Counted from the stretch's first letter, positions 15,910 through 24,954 are shown. The stretch: 64,000 nucleotides of DNA from Arthrobacter sp. M4 (GCF_020251205.1 NZ_JAIWYX010000008.1:124001-188000), one strand, 5' to 3'. Numbers and translations: made by a program. The notes: generated from the letters alone by a model not told the origin.

Positions 15910-17280
15910 ATGAGCGTAGGACAACGCTCCGCAACAAATGCCGGGTCCGCCGGGAAAGGTGCCGGACTCAAAAAGATCGTCGCCGCTTCCATGGTGGGCA
16001 CGGTGGTCGAATGGTACGAATTCTTCCTTTACGCAACGGCCGCCACGCTGGTGTTCGGCAAGTACTTCTTCCCCAGCACAGGCAACGAGCTGGATGGAGT
16101 GATCCAGGCGTTCCTAACCTATGCCGTTGGATTCGTGGCCCGCCCGCTGGGTGGCATCGTGTTCGGCCAAATCGGCGACAAGCTGGGCCGTAAGCCCACG
16201 CTGCAGCTAACCATCGTCATTGTGGGAGTTTCCACGTTCCTGATGGGCTGCCTGCCCGGTTTCGCTGAACTTGGCTATCTGGCGCCGGCACTCTTGGTGG
16301 CCCTGCGCTTTATCCAGGGCTTCGCACTCGGCGGCGAGTGGGGCGGCGCCGTGCTCCTTGTCGCAGAACACAGCCCTAACCGTTCGCGTGCGTTCTGGTC
16401 CAGCTGGCCACAGGCTGCCGTTCCGGTTGGCAACCTGCTGGCAACACTCGTCCTGTTCATCATGTCCAAGGTCCTCAGCAACGCCGACTTCCTTGGCTGG
16501 GGATGGCGCGTGGCCTTCTGGCTTTCCGCGGTCATCGTATTTGTTGGCTACTACATCCGCACCCACGTCACCGAGGCGCCGATCTTCCTCGAGGCCAAGG
16601 CCCAGGTTGAGCAGGAAAAGGCCGTTAGCTACGGCGTTGGCGAGGTGATTCGCAAATATCCCAAGGGAATCCTGCAGGCCATGGGGCTCCGTTTCGCGGA
16701 GAACATCATGTACTACCTGGTGGTCAGCTTCGCCATTGTCTACCTCAAGAGCGTCCACAAGTACGACACGTCGTCGTTGTTGCTTGCACTCCTGATCGCC
16801 CACGTCATCCACTTCATTGTGATTCCGCAGGTGGGCCGCTTGGTGGATTCCTGGGGCCGGAAGCCGGTGTACCTGGTGGGCGCCGTTGCCGGTGCGGTGT
16901 GGCCATTCATCGCGTTCCCGATGTTCGACACCCAGAACGCCGTGGTGATCGTACTGGCGGTGACCATCGGCCTGGTCCTCCACGCCTTCATGTATGCGGG
17001 CCAGCCGGCCATTATGTCCGAACTGTTCCCCACGCGGATGCGCTACTCCGGTGTTTCCCTGGGCTCGCAGGTCACCTCGATCTTCGCCGGTTCGCTGGCC
17101 CCGCTGCTGGCAACGCAGTGGCTCAAGGACACCAACTCCTGGCTTCCAACCGCGATCTACCTAGTGGTCGCCTGCGCGATCACGGCCGTGGTGGTACTAA
17201 CCCTTCGCGAGACCAAGGGCATTGCCTTGGAGGACGTGGACACGGCAGACGCCCAGCGCCATGGGCTGGTGACCCGGTAG
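15910..17280 (+). CDS. MFS transporter, metabolite:H+ symporter (MHS) family
   Basis: A 456-residue 12-helix proton symporter. It has the MHS N-terminal signature GTVVEWYEFFLYATAATLVF, the loop motif GQIGDKLGRKP and the central GGEWGGAVLLVAEHSP. Family members carry dicarboxylates, shikimate, alpha-ketoglutarate or betaine-like compounds. The start at 15910 has AAGGAG 6 bases upstream; the in-frame ATG at 15904 abuts that site. The next gene is a 3-hydroxybutyrate dehydrogenase-like SDR, which hints at a short-chain hydroxy acid as substrate. Confidence 0.9.
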   Translation: MSVGQRSATNAGSAGKGAGLKKIVAASMVGTVVEWYEFFLYATAATLVFGKYFFPSTGNELDGVIQAFLTYAVGFVARPLGGIVFGQIGDKLGRKPTLQLTIVIVGVSTFLMGCLPGFAELGYLAPALLVALRFIQGFALGGEWGGAVLLVAEHSPNRSRAFWSSWPQAAVPVGNLLATLVLFIMSKVLSNADFLGWGWRVAFWLSAVIVFVGYYIRTHVTEAPIFLEAKAQVEQEKAVSYGVGEVIRKYPKGILQAMGLRFAENIMYYLVVSFAIVYLKSVHKYDTSSLLLALLIAHVIHFIVIPQVGRLVDSWGRKPVYLVGAVAGAVWPFIAFPMFDTQNAVVIVLAVTIGLVLHAFMYAGQPAIMSELFPTRMRYSGVSLGSQVTSIFAGSLAPLLATQWLKDTNSWLPTAIYLVVACAITAVVVLTLRETKGIALEDVDTADAQRHGLVTR

Positions 17281-17295
17281 CTAGCTGGGGAAAAC

Positions 17296-17367
17296 TGGCC
17301 CAACTTTGAGGCCCTCCACGGGTCCTCACGCGGGGAATTCGGTAGCCAGCCGTCCAAAGTTGGGCCA
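17296..17367 (+). repeat. 13-bp inverted repeat between transporter and SDR genes
   Basis: TGGCCCAACTTTG (17296-17308) and CAAAGTTGGGCCA (17355-17367) are perfect inverted arms 46 bases apart. A related TTGCCCAACTTTG string is found once more near 32048. It could be an operator, an mRNA structure or a remnant of a dispersed repeat. Confidence 0.7.
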
Positions 17368-17419
17368 ATCCGGCAGCGTATACCTCGCGTGCCGCAGACA
17401 GAGACAGGACAAAGGTTTG

Positions 17420-18169
17420 ATGGACAACACCCTGAACGGCCGCAAGGCCCTGGTCACTGGTGGCGCAAGCGGCATTGGGGCCGCTTGCGCCCGAACGCTC
17501 GCTGCCCGGGGCGCCAAGGTAGTAGTGGCCGACGTCGATGCCTCTGGAGCGGCGGCCCTCGCCGACGAGTTGGGCGGCACGGCCTGGACGGTGGACCTGC
17601 TGGACACCGATTCCCTGGCTGCACTGAGCCTGGACTGCGACATCCTGGTCAACAACGCGGGCATCCAAAAGGTGTCACCCATCGAGGAGTTCGAGCCTCA
17701 GGACTTCAGGAGGATCCTGGGCCTGATGCTCGAAGCTCCGTTCCTCTTGATCCGGGCCTGCCTGCCGCACATGTATGCGAACGGATTTGGCCGCATCATC
17801 AACATCTCCTCGGTCCACGGTCTCCGCGCTTCCGCCTTCAAGAGTGCATATGTCTCGGCGAAGCATGGCTTGGAGGGGCTCAGCAAGGTGACGGCGTTGG
17901 AAGGCGGACCACACGGGGTGACATCCAACTGCATCAACCCCGGGTATGTGCGTACGCCGTTGGTGGAGAAGCAAATCGCCGATCAGGCCCGGCTTCACGG
18001 GATCCCGGAGTCCGAAGTATTGGCCAAGGTCATGTTGACCGAGTCCGCCGTCAAGCGGTTGGTGGAGCCGGAAGAAGTTGCGTCGCTTGCAGCCTGGCTG
18101 GCCTCCGACGACGCCGGCATGGTCACCGGCGCCAGCTACACGATGGACGGCGGCTGGTCCGCCCGTTAA
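17420..18169 (+). CDS. Short-chain dehydrogenase, 3-hydroxybutyrate dehydrogenase-like
   Basis: A 249-residue NAD(P)-dependent SDR. It shows the cofactor loop TGGASGIG (residues 13-20), NNAG (78-81), the catalytic Ser in NISS (128-131), Tyr144 and Lys148 in SAYVSAKHG, and the C-terminal SYTMDGGW. The sequence is closest to the 3-hydroxybutyrate dehydrogenases (acetoacetate from 3-hydroxybutyrate), but the exact substrate is inferred. ATG at 17420 is chosen over upstream in-frame options because the SDR core begins there. Probably in one unit with the MHS transporter. Confidence 0.85.
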   Translation: MDNTLNGRKALVTGGASGIGAACARTLAARGAKVVVADVDASGAAALADELGGTAWTVDLLDTDSLAALSLDCDILVNNAGIQKVSPIEEFEPQDFRRILGLMLEAPFLLIRACLPHMYANGFGRIINISSVHGLRASAFKSAYVSAKHGLEGLSKVTALEGGPHGVTSNCINPGYVRTPLVEKQIADQARLHGIPESEVLAKVMLTESAVKRLVEPEEVASLAAWLASDDAGMVTGASYTMDGGWSAR

Positions 18170-18175
18170 AACACC

Positions 18176-18238
18176 CCGCGAGATGGCATTTGATGCCAAT
18201 GTTTTGCGTAAACATTGGCATCAAATGCCATCTCGCGG
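18176..18238. repeat. 63-bp palindromic element, copy A (perfect)
   Basis: A perfect 29-bp inverted repeat with a 5-base TGCGT loop. The arms begin CCGCGAGATGGCATTTGATG. It lies between the convergent bdh-like and permease genes. Diverged copies lie at 24861-24922 and 33833-33896. No T-run follows. Confidence 0.92.
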
Positions 18239-18275
18239 AGGTTGAGGCGGGGGTGCGACTAGGGGGGTGGCGGGG

Positions 18276-19760
18276 CTAGGCGCGCTCGGTGACCACTGGA
18301 ATGGTGCCCGTTTCGTCCACAAGTTCGGCCCGGCGTCGGCCGTTACCGCGGACCCACAAGCGGTAAGCCACAACCAAGAGCCCCAACCAGGTGCCACCAA
18401 CATACAAGGCCACGCGGGTGTCCTCGAAGAAGCCCAGAACGGCGATCACCATGGCCATAAAGGCGATGGTCAGCACAGAAGACAACGGCCAGAGCGGGGA
18501 CGGGAACTCCGACGCCGGCAGGCCCTTCCGAGCGATCTCGCGCTTCATGGCAACGTGGGACGCCAGGATCATGACCCACACCCACACCGTGGCGAAGGTT
18601 GCGATGGAGGCGATGACCAGGAACACATCCTCCGGGATCACCGCGTTGAGGACCACGCCTACCAGCAGGATCACGCCCATCATCACCACGGTCATCCACG
18701 GCACGCCGTTCCGCGACACCTTGCCGAACGACGCCGGCGCGTGGCCTTGCTGGGCGAGACCGAACAGAATGCGGCCCGCGCCGAAAATGTCCGAGTTGAT
18801 CGCCGACAGGGCCGCGGTGATTACCACTGCGTTGAGGATGTGCGGCGCGGCGGGGATGCCCAGGCCGTCGAAGATCTGCACGAATGGGCTTCCGTTGGTG
18901 CCAATCTCGTTCCACGGGAACAGGGACATCAGCACGCCCAGGGTCAGCACGTAGAACAGCAGCACACGTACGGGGACGGTGTTGACGGCCTGCGGGATGA
19001 CCTTCTTGGGGTCGGCGGCCTCGCCTGCCGTGATGCCGATCGTCTCGATCCCGCCGAACGCAAACATTACGACGGCGAACGCGGCCAGGAGCCCGCCGAA
19101 GCCATTGGGGAACAGGCCACCGTGCTCCACCAGGTTCCCCAGGCCAGGCGCAACGCTTGCCGCAGCACCGGCGTCGGCCGTTTGGAAGCCAAAGGCGACG
19201 ATTGCAGCTCCGCCGATGATCATGGCGATAATCGCGGCCACTTTGATGAGGGAGAACCAGAATTCAAGTTCGCCGAACACTTTGACGCTCAGCAGGTTGA
19301 TGGCGCCAAGGAAGAAGATGATGGCTAATACCCAGATCCAGCGGTCTACCTGCGGGAACCAGAAACCCATGTAAATGCTGAAGGCAGTGACGTCGGCAAT
19401 GGCTACGATTGCCATTTCGAAGACGTATGTCCAGCCGGTCACGAAGCCGGCCAGCGGGCCGAGGTAGCGGCTGGCGTACTGCCCGAACGAACCGGAGACG
19501 GGGTGTCGGACGGCCATCTCGCCCAGTGCCCGCATCACCATAAAGACGGCGGCGCCGCCGATCATGTACGCGAGGAGGACTGCCGGACCAGCCTTCTGGA
19601 TGGCTGAAGCCGATCCATAAAACAGGCCGGTGCCAATCGCGGATCCGAGCGCCATGAAGCGGATGTGCCGGACGTTCAGGCCGCGGTTGAGGACGCCGGC
19701 GGCGGAGCTTGATGCCGTTTCCTTTGATGTTTGCTGTGGGGACAGCGTTGTTTGTTGCAT
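18276..19760 (-). CDS. Amino acid permease (APC superfamily, AAT-like)
   Basis: A 494-residue transporter with about 12 helices. The early [20 protein letters not shown] motif and the later [17 protein letters not shown] are hallmarks of the AAT family (proline, GABA, aromatic or histidine permeases). ATG at 19760 with AGAAGG upstream is preferred over an extended in-frame start. The specific amino acid cannot be told. It lies some 5 kb from the hut genes; linkage to histidine is possible but unproven. Confidence 0.88.
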   Translation of the reverse strand: MQQTTLSPQQTSKETASSSAAGVLNRGLNVRHIRFMALGSAIGTGLFYGSASAIQKAGPAVLLAYMIGGAAVFMVMRALGEMAVRHPVSGSFGQYASRYLGPLAGFVTGWTYVFEMAIVAIADVTAFSIYMGFWFPQVDRWIWVLAIIFFLGAINLLSVKVFGELEFWFSLIKVAAIIAMIIGGAAIVAFGFQTADAGAAASVAPGLGNLVEHGGLFPNGFGGLLAAFAVVMFAFGGIETIGITAGEAADPKKVIPQAVNTVPVRVLLFYVLTLGVLMSLFPWNEIGTNGSPFVQIFDGLGIPAAPHILNAVVITAALSAINSDIFGAGRILFGLAQQGHAPASFGKVSRNGVPWMTVVMMGVILLVGVVLNAVIPEDVFLVIASIATFATVWVWVMILASHVAMKREIARKGLPASEFPSPLWPLSSVLTIAFMAMVIAVLGFFEDTRVALYVGGTWLGLLVVAYRLWVRGNGRRRAELVDETGTIPVVTERA

Positions 19761-19919
19761 GCCAAATACCTTCTCGTCATTGGGAGGGATCGCTTTCCAG
19801 CACATCATTTTCGGAAGGGTTGTGATTGGCCTCACGACGTCTTGGTGTCTTCCATGTCAGACAGTCGGAGAATTAAGAGTGATGGACTTTCCGGGTATCG
19901 GCACGAACGGAGCGGCGCC

Positions 19920-20309
19920 ATGGGTGATTTCATCGCATACCTCGACACTTCAGAGGTCCTCCCCGGGCGGTTGGAGGAACTAAAAACCGCCATGGCGAAG
20001 CTGGCCGAATTCGTGGAAGAAAACGAGCCCAGGATCATTAGCTATTCCGTCCATTTCGCGGAGGACGGATCGGAAATGAGCGTCCTGCATTTTCATAAAG
20101 ACGTGGAATCACTGAAGTTCCACATGGACGTGGCTGGTGCAAAGTTCCCGCCCATTGCCCCCCTCATTCGGATGAAGAGCATCGAGATCTTTGGCCACCC
20201 CAGCGAGGAAGTGCTGGCCCAATCCAAGGCGAAGGCCAAGCTCCTTGGCAGTGCGACGGTCATTGTCCGCGAACTGCACGCCGGCTTTGCCCGATTCGGA
20301 CGCGACTAG
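19920..20309 (+). CDS. Hypothetical protein, possible antibiotic biosynthesis monooxygenase-like fold
   Basis: A 129-residue soluble protein beginning MGDFIAYLDTSEVLPGRLEE. The alternation of strand and helix (IISYSVHFAEDGSEMSVLHF, then DVESLKFHMDVAGAKF) resembles the ABM/EthD-like dimeric alpha-beta barrel, but no catalytic motif is certain. It lies alone between the permease and an XRE operon. Function not assigned. Confidence 0.6.
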   Translation: MGDFIAYLDTSEVLPGRLEELKTAMAKLAEFVEENEPRIISYSVHFAEDGSEMSVLHFHKDVESLKFHMDVAGAKFPPIAPLIRMKSIEIFGHPSEEVLAQSKAKAKLLGSATVIVRELHAGFARFGRD

Positions 20310-20371
20310 GCGTTCCGCGCGGCGTTGAGCTCCTGGGAGGGTAGCGCCAGCCTTCTTGAAGTCAAAGACTC

Positions 20372-20400
20372 TTGACCTAATGTAAGGAAAGTTTTACATT
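20372..20400 (+). promoter_or_regulatory. Promoter and operator of the XRE operon
   Basis: TTGACC (20372-20377), a 17-base spacer and TACATT (20395-20400) form a good -35/-10 pair. The perfect dyad AATGTAA (20379-20385) / TTACATT (20394-20400) overlaps it. This is the layout expected for autorepression by the XRE protein coded in the operon. Confidence 0.65.
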
Positions 20401-20464
20401 GATCGTGTCAGGTTTTTTTGACATCACGAAGACTGCAGCCCCGATGCCGGGCGGAGGAGCGGAG

Positions 20465-20902
20465 ATGCCGTTCGAAGAGAAAAGCGCGTGGATCATGGGC
20501 TTCACCGCGGTGGGAGGTTATGCGGCCTACCTCATCGCGGTCCTGAGCATCGCAGGCACCACGCCTGGACAGGCGCTCGCAAAGGTTCCGTATATTGCGC
20601 CGATGCTATGGTCGATCGGTGGGGCGATCCTGGCGTCGATCGTGCTGCATGCCGTCGTCGGAATCGCTTCGCCCAAGGAAGCGGGCAAGAAGGACCAGCG
20701 GGACCGCGAGATATACCGCTTTGGTGAATACATCGGCCAGTCGTTCGTGGTGATCGGCGGTGTGGCAGCCCTGCTGATGGCGATGGCGGAATGGGATTAC
20801 TTCTGGATTTCCAACGCCATTTACTTGGCGTTTGTTCTCTCGGCTATCCTCAGCTCCGTTGCCAAGATCGTCGCCTACCGTCGGGGCTTCCAGCCATGGT
20901 GA
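20465..20902 (+). CDS. Four-helix membrane protein in an XRE-regulated operon
   Basis: A 145-residue protein with four predicted membrane helices (around WIMGFTAVGGYAAYLIAVLS, MLWSIGGAILASIVLHAVVG, FVVIGGVAALLMAMAE and FWISNAIYLAFVLSAILSSV). GGAGGAG at 20453-20459 precedes ATG 20465; an upstream ATG at 20444 is less well placed. Members of this type sit with small XRE regulators in many Actinobacteria and Firmicutes (DUF2178-like pairs). Function unknown. Confidence 0.72.
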   Translation: MPFEEKSAWIMGFTAVGGYAAYLIAVLSIAGTTPGQALAKVPYIAPMLWSIGGAILASIVLHAVVGIASPKEAGKKDQRDREIYRFGEYIGQSFVVIGGVAALLMAMAEWDYFWISNAIYLAFVLSAILSSVAKIVAYRRGFQPW

Positions 20903-21120
20903 AGCCCACCCGTGTGACCAACTCCATTCGATCCCTGCGATTCGCCCGCGGCGAGATGACGCAGGCCCAATTGGCGGACGCCGTCGGGGTGACCCGCCAA
21001 ACAATCATCGCCATCGAGCAAGGCCGTTATTCCCCGTCACTGGAAGTGGCCTTCCAGATCGCCCGAGTTTTCGCGGTGCCGCTCGATGACGTCTTCCACT
21101 ACCCGGACAGCGAGGAGTGA
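20896..21120 (+). CDS. XRE family transcriptional regulator
   Basis: A short HTH_3 regulator (74 residues from ATG 20896; a GTG at 20899 would also serve). The helix-turn-helix is MTQAQLADAVGVTRQTIIAI followed by EQGRYSPSL. This is the YozG/PH1519-like small regulator subgroup that partners small membrane proteins. It overlaps the upstream gene by a few bases and is followed after 6 bases by an oxidoreductase, so the three form an operon. Confidence 0.88.
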   Translation: MVKPTRVTNSIRSLRFARGEMTQAQLADAVGVTRQTIIAIEQGRYSPSLEVAFQIARVFAVPLDDVFHYPDSEE

Positions 21121-21126
21121 AAAACA

Positions 21127-22098
21127 ATGAAAGCGATCATCCAGGACATTTATGGCACGGCAGACGTTTTGAAGTTTGCTGATATCGACGAACCGGTTCC
21201 CGGTGAAAACCAGGTGAAGATTCGCGTGCGTGCGGCCGGCGTTGACATGGGCGTCTGGCATTTGATGACAGGGGAGCCGTACCTGGTCCGCGCAGTCGGC
21301 TACGGGCTCCGCAAGCCGTCCGTGCCCATCCGCGGCCGCGACGTGGCCGGCGTAGTGGAATCCGTCGGCGCCAAAGTCACGCAATTCAAGCCCGGCGACG
21401 AGGTCTTCGGAACGTGCGAGGGCTCATTCGCTGAGTTTGCCGTCGCCCGCCAGGACCGCATTGCGCCGAAGCCTGCCGAACTGTCGTTCGAGGAGGCCGC
21501 AGCGGCGCCCATTTCCGGTGTTACGGCGCTGCAGGCGCTCCGCGACATAGCCGGTGTCCAAGCGGGTCAGTCCGTGCTGGTAATCGGCGCGGCAGGGGGT
21601 GTTGGGTCCTACGCGGTGCAGCTTGCCAAGGCTTTGGGTGCCCACGTCACCGGGGTCTGCAGTACGGGCAAGGTCGAGCTGGTCCGCTCGCTCGGAGCGG
21701 ACGATGTGCTTGATTACACCCGAACAGACGTCACTGACGGCTCGCGTCAGTTCGACGTCATTATCGACACTGCCGGAAACCGACCCCTGTCCGCGCTCCG
21801 GCGGACGTTGGTGCCGCGGGGGACCGTGGTGCTGGTAGGTGGTGAAGGCGGAGGCAAGTTGTTTGGATTGATGGGACGGATCCTGCGGGCGGGCCTGTTG
21901 AATCCGTTTGTCGCTCAGCGGCTGCGTCCCTTTGTGTCCACGGAGGGGCAGCAGCACTTGCAGGCCTTGTCCAAGTTCCTGGCGGACGGGTCGGTCCGCC
22001 CGGCCATCGACCGGACCTTCGCGCTCGCCGAGGCGGCCGAAGCCATTCGGTACATCCATGCCGGGAAGGCACGCGGCAAGGTGGTAGTTACAGTCTGA
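21127..22098 (+). CDS. NAD(P)H:quinone oxidoreductase-like MDR dehydrogenase
   Basis: A 323-residue medium-chain dehydrogenase of the zinc-free quinone reductase branch. The nucleotide-binding loop GAAGGVGSYAVQLAKALGA lies near residue 155. The N-terminal GroES-like domain holds the GRDVAGVVESVGAKVTQFKPG motif. No Zn-ligand set is visible. Its place behind an XRE regulator and a membrane protein suggests a stress- or electrophile-responsive unit. Confidence 0.9.
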   Translation: MKAIIQDIYGTADVLKFADIDEPVPGENQVKIRVRAAGVDMGVWHLMTGEPYLVRAVGYGLRKPSVPIRGRDVAGVVESVGAKVTQFKPGDEVFGTCEGSFAEFAVARQDRIAPKPAELSFEEAAAAPISGVTALQALRDIAGVQAGQSVLVIGAAGGVGSYAVQLAKALGAHVTGVCSTGKVELVRSLGADDVLDYTRTDVTDGSRQFDVIIDTAGNRPLSALRRTLVPRGTVVLVGGEGGGKLFGLMGRILRAGLLNPFVAQRLRPFVSTEGQQHLQALSKFLADGSVRPAIDRTFALAEAAEAIRYIHAGKARGKVVVTV

Positions 22099-22176
22099 CG
22101 GCTGTTGGCGCCCGCAAGGTTTCGACGGCGGCTGGTGGGCTCCGCTGCTCGGTTTGCCGAGCGGGTCGGTCTGTCC

Positions 22177-22336
22177 GGCTGGTGAGCGGACTGCGGAGGA
22201 TCTACCGGTTTCTACCGGCTGGTGAGCGGACTGCGGAGGATCTACCGGTTTCTACCGGCTGGTGAGCGGACCGCGGATGATCTACCGGTTTCTACCGGCT
22301 GGTGAGCGGACTGCGGATGATCTACCGGTTTCTACC
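22177..22336 (+). repeat. 40-bp tandem repeat, four copies, at the 3' end of the sulfurtransferase gene
   Basis: GGCTGGTGAGCGGA recurs at 22177, 22217, 22257 and 22297, exactly 40 bases apart. Units differ by single bases only. Each holds a small hairpin CCGGT-TTCT-ACCGG. The last 1.3 units are inside the coding region of the minus-strand gene, whose TAG (22282-22284) is within the repeat. Because 40 is not a multiple of 3, each unit is read in a different frame. Confidence 0.95.
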
Positions 22337-23172
22337 GGCCGATCCAGTGCGTGGCCATACTGCGACCAGCCGCCGACATACAACAGGCCGCGGCCCAGGC
22401 CGACATGTTCCATGGTCAGCAGGTTGTGGCATGCCGTGACCCCGGAACCGCAATAGGAGATGACCTTTTCAGCGGAGTCGATTCCCGCGGCCGCGAAGGC
22501 CTGGAGGATCTCCTCGGTGTTCTTGATTCGTCCAGAGGGCTCCAAGTTGGCGCGGCATGGCACGTTCACCGCGCCCGGGATGTGGCCTGGACGCGGATCG
22601 ATTGGGTCCTGACGACCCTCAAAGCGGTCCGCGTTCCGGGCATCAGCAACTGTGACTCCCGGGAGGGCTAGTTCGTCGATGCCGGCCAGCATGGAATCCG
22701 GCCAAGGGGCAGCTTTGAACATGGCTGGCTGTGTGGCTGGTTCGACCGCTGGCTCGGCCAACGGTCCAGGGCCGGATTCCAACGGGCCCGCCCAAGCTGC
22801 CATGCCGCCGTCGAGCACTGCCGCCTGGTGGCCGGTGACGCGGAGCATCCATACCAAGCGGGCGGCGATAACGCCGCCGGCGTCGTCGTAGGCGACCACC
22901 GGGGTGTGGTTGGAAATGCCCAGGGACGTCATGCCTTCGGCGAAAACGCCTGGAGCGGGCAGGGGGTTGCGGCCCGTTTCGGGGCTGCCGGGTCCGGAGA
23001 GCCACTGGTCGAGGTCCACAAACACAGCGCCGGGCAGGTGACCGGCTTCGAAGGCTTCGCGGCCGGAACTGCCGTCCAAGTACCAACGGGCGTCGGCGAC
23101 GACCACCTCGGAGTGGTGGGCAGCGAGCCACTGTGCGCTGACGAACGGGGGAAGGGTCACGACGTCATTCAT
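22282..23172 (-). CDS. sseA: Sulfurtransferase (thiosulfate/3-mercaptopyruvate sulfurtransferase)
   Basis: A 296-residue tandem-rhodanese protein that transfers sulfane sulfur. The N-terminal inactive domain carries VVVADARWYLDGSSG. The C-terminal domain has the active loop SYCGSGVTACH with Cys241; CGSGVTA is the 3-mercaptopyruvate-type loop. The final ~19 residues (RPVETGRSSAVRSPAGRNR) are coded by the 40-bp repeat and are likely non-conserved. The start MNDVVTLPPF is well placed. Confidence 0.9.
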   Translation of the reverse strand: MNDVVTLPPFVSAQWLAAHHSEVVVADARWYLDGSSGREAFEAGHLPGAVFVDLDQWLSGPGSPETGRNPLPAPGVFAEGMTSLGISNHTPVVAYDDAGGVIAARLVWMLRVTGHQAAVLDGGMAAWAGPLESGPGPLAEPAVEPATQPAMFKAAPWPDSMLAGIDELALPGVTVADARNADRFEGRQDPIDPRPGHIPGAVNVPCRANLEPSGRIKNTEEILQAFAAAGIDSAEKVISYCGSGVTACHNLLTMEHVGLGRGLLYVGGWSQYGHALDRPVETGRSSAVRSPAGRNR

Positions 23173-23415
23173 GGCAAGAGTCTAGGCATGCAGACCACAT
23201 TGCGAGACACTTTGTATCAATATATGGACATTCCTGAATGTTGGTCCGAACCTGTAATAGTCTGTCTGACATACAAGACACGCGCTTCTGGGTACTGCTT
23301 CCGAGCTGGCCGCCGCGGGTCCACGATTAAGTACGGGATACCGGACACTTGGGGAGTCTGCCTTTTGCGGTGCTGCCTGGTCGGCGCTGCCAGAACTGCG
23401 ATTCGAAGAGGAACC

Positions 23416-24249
23416 ATGACCACTGAGCCGTCCATCGCGAATAAGCCAAGCCCGGGTGCGAAACCAACATCTAAGGTCCCCGCGGCCGAAAACACGTTGC
23501 GCATCCTTAAGTTGCTTGCCTCGCGTCGGGGACCGATGGCGGCTGCGCAGATCGCGGCCACCCTGGGACTTCCGCGTTCCAGCGTGTACCACCTTCTTGC
23601 CGTGATGGAAGCGAACGGCTTTGTACTGCATCTTCATGAGGAACAGCGGTATGGCTTGGGCATTGGTGCCTTCGAACTCAGCTCGGCTTACTCGCGGCAG
23701 GAACCGCTGTCCAGGCTGGGACGACCCGTTCTAGCCAATCTGGTGGATGCAATCGGGGAGAGCGCCCACCTTGCCGTGTTGCACGGCCGGGACGTGTTGT
23801 ACATCGTGGAGGAACGGGCCAAGAACCGCCCGTCGTTGGTGACCGACGTCGGCGTCCGGCTGCCCAGCCACCTCACGGCAAGCGGTCGCGCGATCCTGGC
23901 CGCGCTGCCCAAGTCCCAGGTTCGGGCCCTGTACCCCAACGCAGCGGCATTTACGTTCCGCCACGAGACCGAGTATCCGATCATGAAGTATTCCACGCTG
24001 TCCTCGCACCTGGACCAGGTTCGGATGCGCGGTTACGCCACGGAACATGGCGAAGTAACGCCCGGATTCGGCTCCGTCGCCGCCGCTGTGACGGACCACC
24101 TGGGATGGCCAACCGCGGCAGTCGCCGTGACATTCCTGGAAGAGAAAATACCGCCTGAGCAATGGCCGGCCCTCGCGGCCCGAATCCAAAAAACTGCGGA
24201 CGAACTGTCCATTAGGCTGCACGGGCGGCCGAGCTCTTCCGCAGGCTGA
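23416..24249 (+). CDS. IclR family regulator, probable hut operon regulator
   Basis: A 277-residue IclR repressor/activator. The winged helix is residues about 30-70 (ENTLRILKLLASRRGPMAAA, then TLGLPRSSVYHLLAVMEANG). The effector domain ends with GFGSVAAAVTDHLG. ATG 23416 follows GAGGAACC. The frame is open much further upstream, but that part overlaps the sulfurtransferase on the other strand and is not coding. IclR regulators control histidine use in several Actinobacteria, and hutU/hutH lie 900 bases downstream, so this is a likely but unproven hut regulator. Confidence 0.85.
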   Translation: MTTEPSIANKPSPGAKPTSKVPAAENTLRILKLLASRRGPMAAAQIAATLGLPRSSVYHLLAVMEANGFVLHLHEEQRYGLGIGAFELSSAYSRQEPLSRLGRPVLANLVDAIGESAHLAVLHGRDVLYIVEERAKNRPSLVTDVGVRLPSHLTASGRAILAALPKSQVRALYPNAAAFTFRHETEYPIMKYSTLSSHLDQVRMRGYATEHGEVTPGFGSVAAAVTDHLGWPTAAVAVTFLEEKIPPEQWPALAARIQKTADELSIRLHGRPSSSAG

Positions 24250-24375
24250 TTGTCATTCAGGGGCCTTTGGTAACCTTTCCTTGTCCGTTTCCGCGCGGAG
24301 TCATAGCGTGTAGTTAAGGCCATTTTAGGCCCGGAAATTTCAGGGCCAGCCGGTATCTGAAGGAGTGTTTCCGCC

Positions 24376-24840
24376 ATGGCCAACGTACAGGAATCAATCG
24401 AAGTCAGCGTGCCATTGAGCCAGGCTTATAACCAGTGGACGCAATTCAAGGAATTTCCCCGGTTCATGTCAGGCGTGGAATCCGTGACGCAAATTGACGA
24501 TACCACCGTGCATTTCACAATGGACATTGGTGGCGTTCGGCGCGAATTTGACGCAAAGATCGTGGAGCAGATTCCCGATGAGAAGATCACCTGGCAAAGC
24601 GTCGAGGGACCCCAGAATTCCGGAACAGTCACGTTCGTGGCTTTGAGCGCCACGGAAACCAAAGTGACCGTCGATCTGACGTGGGAACCGGAATCAATGC
24701 TGGAGAAGTTGGGAGCTTCCCTGCGCCTCGATGACCGCCAAATCCAGCACGATCTGCGCCGCTTCAAGGAGTTCATCGAGGGCCAGGAAGTCGAGACCGG
24801 TGGCTGGCGGGGGACGGTCACCGAAGGCGAAGTGGAGTAG
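24376..24840 (+). CDS. SRPBCC family protein (polyketide cyclase/START-like)
   Basis: A 154-residue lipid-binding-fold protein of the SRPBCC superfamily. The start MANVQESIEVSVPLSQAYNQ and the strand pattern of SRPBCC proteins (VHFTMDIGGVRREFDAKIVE, then KITWQSVEGPQNSGTVTFVA) are clear. Family roles range from hydrophobic-ligand carriage to ring cyclisation; none can be singled out. AAGGAG precedes the ATG by about 10 bases. Confidence 0.85.
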   Translation: MANVQESIEVSVPLSQAYNQWTQFKEFPRFMSGVESVTQIDDTTVHFTMDIGGVRREFDAKIVEQIPDEKITWQSVEGPQNSGTVTFVALSATETKVTVDLTWEPESMLEKLGASLRLDDRQIQHDLRRFKEFIEGQEVETGGWRGTVTEGEVE

Positions 24841-24860
24841 CTCCCAGCCGTCCCACGCCC

Positions 24861-24922
24861 CCGCGAGATGGCATTTAACGCCAATGTTGGGCAAAAACAT
24901 GGGCATTAAATGCCATCTCGCG
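24861..24922. repeat. 62-bp palindromic element, copy B
   Basis: Same element as at 18176: left arm begins CCGCGAGATGGCATTTAACG, right arm ends AAATGCCATCTCGCG. Two mismatches between arms and a slightly longer loop. It lies after the SRPBCC gene and before the hutU promoter. Confidence 0.9.
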
Positions 24923-24954
24923 CGGGAGGCAACTGGACGCACCCGGATCGCGCC

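Noticed and set aside
18176-18238. Simple intrinsic terminator
   Set aside because: No T-run and two related copies elsewhere make a dispersed element more likely, though a terminating effect is possible.
18267-19328. 353-codon plus-strand frame opposite the amino acid permease
   Set aside because: Histidine/arginine-rich, no family features; antisense of a clear 12-helix transporter.
22177-22336. CRISPR array
   Set aside because: Repeats are directly adjacent without unique spacers, and no cas genes are present.
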